DNA of 10,239 bases from DATDEW01 sp046590205 (lineage in GTDB: Bacteria > Bacteroidota > Ignavibacteria > Palsa-1295). How positions within the stretch are numbered: position 1 is the first letter of the stretch; each line of letters begins with the position of its first letter. The DNA is taken from assembly GCA_046590205.1 (NCBI GenBank), contig JBKJTT010000097.1:1-10239 (forward strand), in the 5' to 3' direction. This document shows, piece by piece, positions 6,992 to 10,239 of this stretch. The notes beneath the pieces were generated by a model. It worked only from the letters and a program-made list of their open reading frames with translations. It was not told the DNA's origin and searched no databases. The translations under genes and the position numbers were made by a program.

Positions 6992-7277
6992 TATTCTGGT
7001 ATAAGTTAATAAAACTTTTTTCCAGAAAATAGAAAATAATAAATGAGGGAAAGGACCGTCCTAAGCTGTGGGAGAATCAGAAAGCAACTTTACCTGAATG
7101 CAAAATTACCCAAAAATATGAAAAAAACTTTATGGAATCTTGAGAAATGTTTACAGCTATTTCAGAAACAAAGCGATGCGATATCATCCACCAAAAATCT
7201 CGCAGCCGATAGGATGAATATTTTATACTTCGGAGTGAATGATGCGGCCAAGAGCGGCATCAAAACGGGTTTCGGCA
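6992..7277. other. Non-coding stretch without recognised content
   Basis: This gap lies between the start of the broken T9SS gene and the terminator of the next minus-strand gene. Two TAnnTTTG matches occur close together on the minus strand (TATTTTTG at 7118-7111 and TAATTTTG at 7108-7101), but the sequence is AT-rich and neither has a clear -33 partner. A plus-strand frame at 7043-7303 encodes nothing recognisable. The stretch may hold the lost 5' part or promoter of the broken gene. Confidence 0.4.
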
Positions 7278-7321
7278 CAAAAGGAAAACGCGAAGAAGGG
7301 TGAGAGTTGTCTTCTTCGCGT
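7278..7321 (-). terminator. Intrinsic terminator after the 92-aa gene
   Basis: On the minus strand ACGCGAAGAAG pairs with CTTCTTCGCGT in a perfect 11-bp stem around a 12-nt loop, followed at once by TTTTCCTTTTG. It begins 33 bp past the stop codon at 7355. The T-rich tail is on the minus side only, which fixes the direction and supports the small gene upstream as a real transcribed unit. Confidence 0.8.
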
Positions 7322-7354
7322 GCTTTGCCATATTTATCTTACCCAAATTGTTTT

Positions 7355-7633
7355 TTATAGATTCGTGCTTACCAGCCCGCTGGTTCGTGCATTTGATTCC
7401 AATTCAATACCATTTCCTTTACTGCGAGCCTCTGTTGTATCTACTGCCGGCTCATCATTTGTCTCGAGATCAGCATGATCGTTTACATCTGTCGTATCAG
7501 CTTCTTCATCGTCTTTTTTATAATAATCACCGCCCTGATCGCCGATTTTTGCTCCGCGCTTATCACCGGGTTTTGGTGAGCCATGAATATCATGTGCTTC
7601 GCCGGTCTTTTTATTTACTTCTGGCACTGTCAT
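7355..7633 (-). CDS. Small acidic, disordered hypothetical protein, 92 aa
   Basis: The 92 residues start at an ATG at 7633. I recognise no family. The composition is almost entirely charged or polar: a Lys/Gly-rich first third (MTVPEVNKKTGEAHDIHGSP; KPGDKRGAKIGDQGGDYYKK), then a strongly acidic middle (DDEEADTTDVNDHADLETND) and a Ser/Asn-rich end. There is no signal peptide, membrane segment or cysteine, and it is probably disordered. Support for a real gene comes from its own strong terminator at 7278-7321 and its place after another small hydrophilic gene and a DUF892 gene on the same strand. A hairpin terminator lies between it and the preceding gene, so it may have its own promoter; an 18-bp dyad at 7650-7667 occupies that leader. 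No Shine-Dalgarno is seen. A role in stress tolerance is only inferred from neighbours. Confidence 0.6.
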   Translation of the reverse strand: MTVPEVNKKTGEAHDIHGSPKPGDKRGAKIGDQGGDYYKKDDEEADTTDVNDHADLETNDEPAVDTTEARSKGNGIELESNARTSGLVSTNL

Positions 7634-7649
7634 TTTTTTAAGGATGTAT

Positions 7650-7667
7650 TTAGTATCTTCATACTAA
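7650..7667. repeat. Short inverted repeat upstream of the 92-aa gene
   Basis: TTAGTAT-CTTC-ATACTAA is a perfect 7-bp dyad with a 4-nt centre, 17 bp upstream of the ATG at 7633. It could be an operator or a leader hairpin. It is AT-rich and could be chance. Confidence 0.35.
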
Positions 7668-7671
7668 GAAT

Positions 7672-7718
7672 AAAAAATGAGTGCGAGAATCGGGAGGACT
7701 CTCACTTTTCCCGCACTC
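7672..7718 (-). terminator. Stem-loop and T run after the 81-aa gene
   Basis: On the minus strand GAGTGCG (7718-7712) pairs with CGCACTC (7685-7679), with further possible pairing inside (GTGAGA with a TCTC segment, or GGGA with TCCC). The stem is followed by ATTTTTTATTC. It lies 31 bp after the stop at 7749. The inner loop is long and branched, so this is a less compact terminator than the one at 7278-7321. Confidence 0.6.
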
Positions 7719-7748
7719 TGTCTTTACATTATCATGCCCAACAAAGGA

Positions 7749-7994
7749 TTATCGGCTTCCGCCAGATCCGCCTTTGTTATCCTCGTCTTTACGCTGTTCT
7801 TTGCTTCCGCCTTGATTATCATTTGTGCGGTTTCCACCTTGCTGATTCTGTCCCTGACCTGAGCCACGGTTAGAATCATTCTGGTCTAAGCCATCTTGCT
7901 TGCGTGCTTTGTCACCGCCACCTTGCATAGTCTCTGCAAATGGGGTTTCGGTTGTCTCACGTTCTTGTGTGTTGTTTTCTGTTTCCGGATTCAT
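7749..7994 (-). CDS. Small Gly/Asn/Gln-rich hydrophilic protein, 81 aa
   Basis: The 81-residue protein starts at an ATG at 7994 and is extremely hydrophilic, with almost no bulky hydrophobic residues. It begins MNPETENNTQERETTETPFA and continues with Gly, Gln, Asn and Asp-rich sequence (GGGDKARKQDGLDQNDSNRG; GQGQNQQGGNRTNDNQGGSK), ending DNKGGSGGSR. There is no cysteine, signal peptide or membrane segment. Known family not recognised. It starts 64 bp after the DUF892 gene's stop and is followed by its own terminator. In enterobacteria, yciF-type (DUF892) genes sit next to yciG, which encodes a small hydrophilic protein with KGG motifs. A single KGG near the end here makes a loose analogy possible, but not a homology claim. 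A hydrophilin-like protective role is inference. Confidence 0.62.
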   Translation of the reverse strand: MNPETENNTQERETTETPFAETMQGGGDKARKQDGLDQNDSNRGSGQGQNQQGGNRTNDNQGGSKEQRKDEDNKGGSGGSR

Positions 7995-8008
7995 GTTCGT
8001 AATGTTTA

Positions 8009-8022
8009 TTTAAGTACTTAAA
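8009..8022. repeat. 14-bp perfect palindrome between the DUF892 and 81-aa genes
   Basis: TTTAAGTACTTAAA reads the same on both strands. It is centred in the 64-bp gap, 15 bp upstream of the ATG at 7994, and a further GTAC-containing half (TAGTAAGTAC, 8025-8034) lies beside it. It may be an operator for the small gene; a terminator role is less likely because there is no GC-rich stem. Confidence 0.4.
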
Positions 8023-8058
8023 AATAGTAAGTACGAAGATAAAGATGATGACGAAAAT

Positions 8059-8742
8059 TTAGCTTTTCACTTCCTCTTCGTCATCTTCATTCTCATCCTC
8101 ATCTTCATCTTCATCATCGTTCACGTCTGATGCGGTGACAGCATCGCTATTGATTCTATCTTCCGCGATTTCTGTCAATGCATCATCCGCTTCTTTTTCT
8201 TCTTCAAGGGTTTCCCCTAAAAGCTCTGCTGCATTATCGAAGCCGAGCGCGAGTGCAAACGCGCGAAGCGTGCCATAGGAAGCAATCTCGTAATGCTCTA
8301 CCTTCTGTGCTGCAGCAATAATGCCTGCATCACGAACGTAATCATTGTCAGCTTCTTCCATGATCTCTTCTGCTTCTTTGATAAGTCCTTGCATTGCAGC
8401 GCATTCTTTTGCCTGCGGCTTAAGACCAATCGATGCAAATACGTCTTCAAGACGTGTAACCTGTAACTTTGTAATTTCTAAATGACCGCCGATAGCATCA
8501 ACGAGCACTTCGTTTGAGGCATTCTTCATCATTTTCGGGAGTGCTTTTACTAATGCTTTTTCTGCCCAGTAAATATCTTTTAGTGAATCTTTGAAAAGCT
8601 CTCCAAGCCCTTCGGCTGTTGAGCTTTTCTTTGCTGTTGCAAATCCGTTGTTCGTTGCATGTCCGTTCGATGTACCGTTTACAGAAGATTTACCGTTAAC
8701 GGCGGTTTTCTTGCGTGTTGGGGGTGCTGTTTTCGTTGCCAT
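8059..8742 (-). CDS. DUF892/YciF-like ferritin-fold stress protein with basic and acidic tails
   Basis: The ATG at 8742 gives 227 residues; a TTG further upstream (8796) adds only poor sequence. Residues about 44-200 are the DUF892 (YciF/YciE) four-helix domain of the ferritin-like superfamily: EGLGELFKDSLKDIYWAEKA (44-63), GGHLEITKLQVTRLEDVFAS (85-104), AAQKVEHYEIASYGTLRAFA (144-163) and LLGETLEEEKEADDALTEIA (174-193). Likely metal or helix-core positions include Glu61, His87, Glu89, Glu149 and His150. Family members are linked to stress responses; their chemistry is not settled. Two additions stand out. Residues 1-43 are a disordered basic Lys/Thr/Asn/Gly tail, and residues 207-225 are an acidic run (DVNDDEDEDEDENEDDEEE), making the protein longer than typical members of roughly 160-170 residues. 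It is cytoplasmic, with no signal peptide, and heads a same-strand run of three genes. Confidence 0.9.
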   Translation of the reverse strand: MATKTAPPTRKKTAVNGKSSVNGTSNGHATNNGFATAKKSSTAEGLGELFKDSLKDIYWAEKALVKALPKMMKNASNEVLVDAIGGHLEITKLQVTRLEDVFASIGLKPQAKECAAMQGLIKEAEEIMEEADNDYVRDAGIIAAAQKVEHYEIASYGTLRAFALALGFDNAAELLGETLEEEKEADDALTEIAEDRINSDAVTASDVNDDEDEDEDENEDDEEEVKS

Positions 8743-8785
8743 AAAATTTTTTGTAGTTAGAGATGAAGCATGTTTGATTGGAGTG

Positions 8786-8793
8786 CAAAAATA
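8786..8793 (-). promoter_or_regulatory. Candidate -7 element of the DUF892 gene
   Basis: TATTTTTG on the minus strand matches TAnnTTTG exactly, 43 bp upstream of the ATG at 8742. No good -33 TTTG is seen at 19-20 bp; the upstream region is AT-rich. Its position in the only long gap before the cluster makes it the best promoter candidate. Confidence 0.45.
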
Positions 8794-8873
8794 CAATAAA
8801 CAGTCTATTTATACTTACACAATTAGCAGATACACTATGCAATTTTTCATAATTCACTAATTTAAAAAAAATA

Positions 8874-8905
8874 TTTGGATTTGGCTAGAAAATGTAGTAT
8901 ATTCG
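8874..8905 (+). promoter_or_regulatory. Candidate promoter of a plus-strand small RNA
   Basis: TTTG at 8874-8877 and TATATTCG at 8898-8905 are separated by 20 bp. This is close to the Bacteroidota arrangement TTTG-N19/20-TAnnTTTG with one mismatch in the -7 box. No plus-strand gene follows; instead a structured stretch runs into a terminator at 8995-9028. Confidence 0.4.
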
Positions 8906-8911
8906 TATTGA

Positions 8912-9028
8912 TGGTGACTCACCTTTAGGACTTCAGTCTCGCCATGTGGCAGCACATGATGGTTAACTGCCCCATGTCATGTTTACGATAAACGAAAAAA
9001 CCCGCGCCACCAGGCACGGGTTTTTTTT
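8912..9028 (+). ncRNA. Candidate structured small RNA of about 115 nt
   Basis: The start is estimated from the candidate promoter and the end from the T run. Several hairpins can form: GGTG-ACT-CACC (8913-8923), CATGTG-GCAG-CACATG (8943-8958) and GTTTA-CGA-TAAAC (8981-8993), then the terminator. Two alternatives compete with the second hairpin: CATGTGGCAG with CTGCCCCATG (8967-8976; 9 of 10 pairs), and ACATGA (8954-8959) with TCATGT (8977-8982). A 15-codon frame (8944-8991, MWQHMMVNCPMSCLR) is present but lacks a ribosome-binding site. I do not recognise a known RNA family. The alternative is that these are the 3' trailer and terminator of the minus-strand gene at 9073. Confidence 0.3.
8995..9028. 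terminator. Bidirectional intrinsic terminator
   Basis: An A6 run, the stem CCCGCGCC-ACCA-GGCACGGG and a T8 run form a classic terminator. On the minus strand one pair is G-U, making the stem complete, and T6 follows; on the plus strand the same position is a C-A mismatch, but the T run is longer. It lies 44 bp after the stop of the minus-strand sialidase-like gene, so its main job is probably there. It would also end any plus-strand RNA from 8906 onward. Confidence 0.88.
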
Positions 9029-9072
9029 ATTCCACATTGAAAATAGATCAGAGGAGAGTATTGAATATCAGG

Positions 9073-10239
9073 TCACTCAATAACCGTTAACTTTTGCAGA
9101 CTTATACGTTTGCCGCCATTATAAATAACAAGTTGATACGAACCACTCGGAATCTCTTGAAGATCAATTGGTTGATTTTGATGAATAGTAATCGTCTTTA
9201 CCAGTTTTCCGCTAATAGAATACACGTGAGCTAGCAGGTTTTGGCCTATTGGGAGTTTCATTGCTTCCCAATTGACATCCATAACTCCGGTACTTGGGTT
9301 TGGAAAGACTCGTAACTCATTATTTTCGTCCCCAAAGTTATCTACAGATGTAGCCGATTGGTATTTTCCAAAATAAATGTCACCGTTGTCGCGGCTATTG
9401 TCTTGCCAGACTATATTTGTTTTGCCGTCGGGACCCAAAATAACTCTACAGAACTCTTGAGTTTTTCCCGTCGGATTAACTTCTATGCCCGGTGCCACAC
9501 CATCATCTGAGACAAGAGGCACAAACTGAATGGGTTTCAATGGTACTTGATAAACAGCGATAACTCGTGAACCATCAGGCGATGTCGTTACATCCGGCCA
9601 CTTTGGCGATTCATTCGGACGATTTAACCTCTGGTTTGGTGTTGCTTGACGTGAATTCTTTGGTAATCGAGAATAATATGCATGTACTTTTCCCGCAGAG
9701 TCATCGCGGGCATCAGCCCAGACAACATGAAGATCTTCTTTAGCGTCGAGTGCTATGTTAGGTCCCGAGACCGGACATGCTTGGATAGTCCAGACGCCGT
9801 TTTGAATAAGAATGATCTCTTCAAATGTATTTCCTTTATCAGTCGAACGTGCAACCCAGATGTCGCGTCTGTTATTGATGTTCGAGCGGAATGCGATATA
9901 AACATTCCCTTCGGGGCTGACGGCAATATCCTGTTTGCAGCACTCGCACGTTCCGCCGATACCCGCAGGCATAACATTTGTTTTAGTATTGACTGACCAT
10001 GAGTTACCGCCATTAGTCGAACGTGAGAGGTAAAGCTGTGCAAACATCGAGGTCTTACGCTGTTCCTCCCGAAAGTCGAGGAAGGAGACATACAAATTAT
10101 CACTCGAATCAACAGCTATCGAACAGAAGTCCTGAACGTATTTTGTAGAGTCGTCCGAATCAAGAACAGAAATGGGCGTGGTCCATGTCATTCCTTTATT
10201 TGTGGAGCGGACATACCAAACATCGGGTTGGTTATGGAT
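9073..10239 (-). CDS. Sialidase-like (BNR/Asp-box) propeller with T9SS sorting domain, N-terminus beyond the window
   Basis: The frame is open to base 10239 and reads VWYVRSTNKGMTW at the edge, so the Met at 10191 is internal; 388 residues are visible. Asp-box (BNR) motifs recur: RSTNKGMTW, SRSTNGGNSW and ARSTDKGNTF, each with S/T-x-D/N-x-G-x-T/S-W/F. These mark beta-propeller blades of the sialidase superfamily. GTCECCKQDIAVSPEGNVYI and IQACPVSGPNIALDAKEDLH are cysteine-bearing segments often seen in sialidase-like exported proteins; the Cys residues may form disulfides. The catalytic Arg triad and Tyr of true sialidases cannot be judged from this part, so activity is uncertain. The last about 80 residues are a T9SS type A sorting domain (LRVFPNPSTGVMDVNW; GSYQLVIYNGGKRISLQKLT). 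It is probably exported and surface-attached or released. The terminator at 8995-9028 follows. Confidence 0.88.
   Translation of the reverse strand: MHNQPDVWYVRSTNKGMTWTTPISVLDSDDSTKYVQDFCSIAVDSSDNLYVSFLDFREEQRKTSMFAQLYLSRSTNGGNSWSVNTKTNVMPAGIGGTCECCKQDIAVSPEGNVYIAFRSNINNRRDIWVARSTDKGNTFEEIILIQNGVWTIQACPVSGPNIALDAKEDLHVVWADARDDSAGKVHAYYSRLPKNSRQATPNQRLNRPNESPKWPDVTTSPDGSRVIAVYQVPLKPIQFVPLVSDDGVAPGIEVNPTGKTQEFCRVILGPDGKTNIVWQDNSRDNGDIYFGKYQSATSVDNFGDENNELRVFPNPSTGVMDVNWEAMKLPIGQNLLAHVYSISGKLVKTITIHQNQPIDLQEIPSGSYQLVIYNGGKRISLQKLTVIE

Noticed and set aside
7043..7303. Plus-strand frame of 86 codons in the gap before the small-protein cluster
   Set aside because: It has no recognisable motif, no convincing start site, and its end runs into the terminator hairpin of the minus-strand gene. 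Composition looks non-coding.
1..10239. CRISPR arrays, insertion sequences or replication origin
   Set aside because: I saw no regularly spaced repeats, transposase, flanking inverted repeats with target duplication, or iterated origin boxes.

Overview
The window looks like chromosomal DNA from the Bacteroidota or a neighbouring lineage such as Ignavibacteriota or Kapabacteria. The evidence is: three proteins ending in, or keeping part of, a type IX secretion (T9SS) C-terminal sorting domain; AT-rich leaders that mostly lack a Shine-Dalgarno sequence; and several matches to the Bacteroidota -7 element TAnnTTTG. I cannot name a genus.

Layout. (1) 1-2807, minus strand: three consecutive genes for secreted, beta-rich proteins that resemble phage tail fibres; the last runs off the left edge. 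(2) 3036-3108, minus: tRNA-Lys(CTT). (3) 3223-4155, plus: a prohibitin-like SPFH/Band 7 membrane protein. It converges on a secreted cyclophilin-type peptidyl-prolyl isomerase (4156-5316, minus) with no base between the two stop codons. (4) 5459-6526, plus: a DUF2652 protein, related to class III nucleotidyl cyclases, fused to a SRPBCC/START-like domain and diverging from the isomerase gene. (5) 6616-6991, minus: a broken remnant of a T9SS cargo gene behind a strong double hairpin. (6) 7288-8742, minus: a stress-type cluster with a DUF892/YciF-like ferritin-fold protein carrying unusual basic and acidic tails, then two small, very hydrophilic proteins, each followed by a hairpin terminator. 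(7) 8743-9072: a structured intergenic region with a promoter-like sequence, nested hairpins and a strong terminator, which may encode a small RNA. (8) 9073-10239, minus: the C-terminal part of a sialidase-like (BNR/Asp-box) beta-propeller with a T9SS sorting domain, running off the right edge.

How the parts relate. Much of the window concerns the cell surface and secretion: the tail-fibre-like trio, the isomerase, the broken cargo gene and the propeller. The DUF892 cluster looks like an independent stress module. There is no integrase, capsid, terminase, transposase or CRISPR array in view, so the tail-fibre-like genes cannot be assigned to a prophage from this window. The items most worth a second look are the tail-fibre-like trio with a shared C-terminal module, the candidate small RNA at 8912-9028, and the DUF892 cluster.
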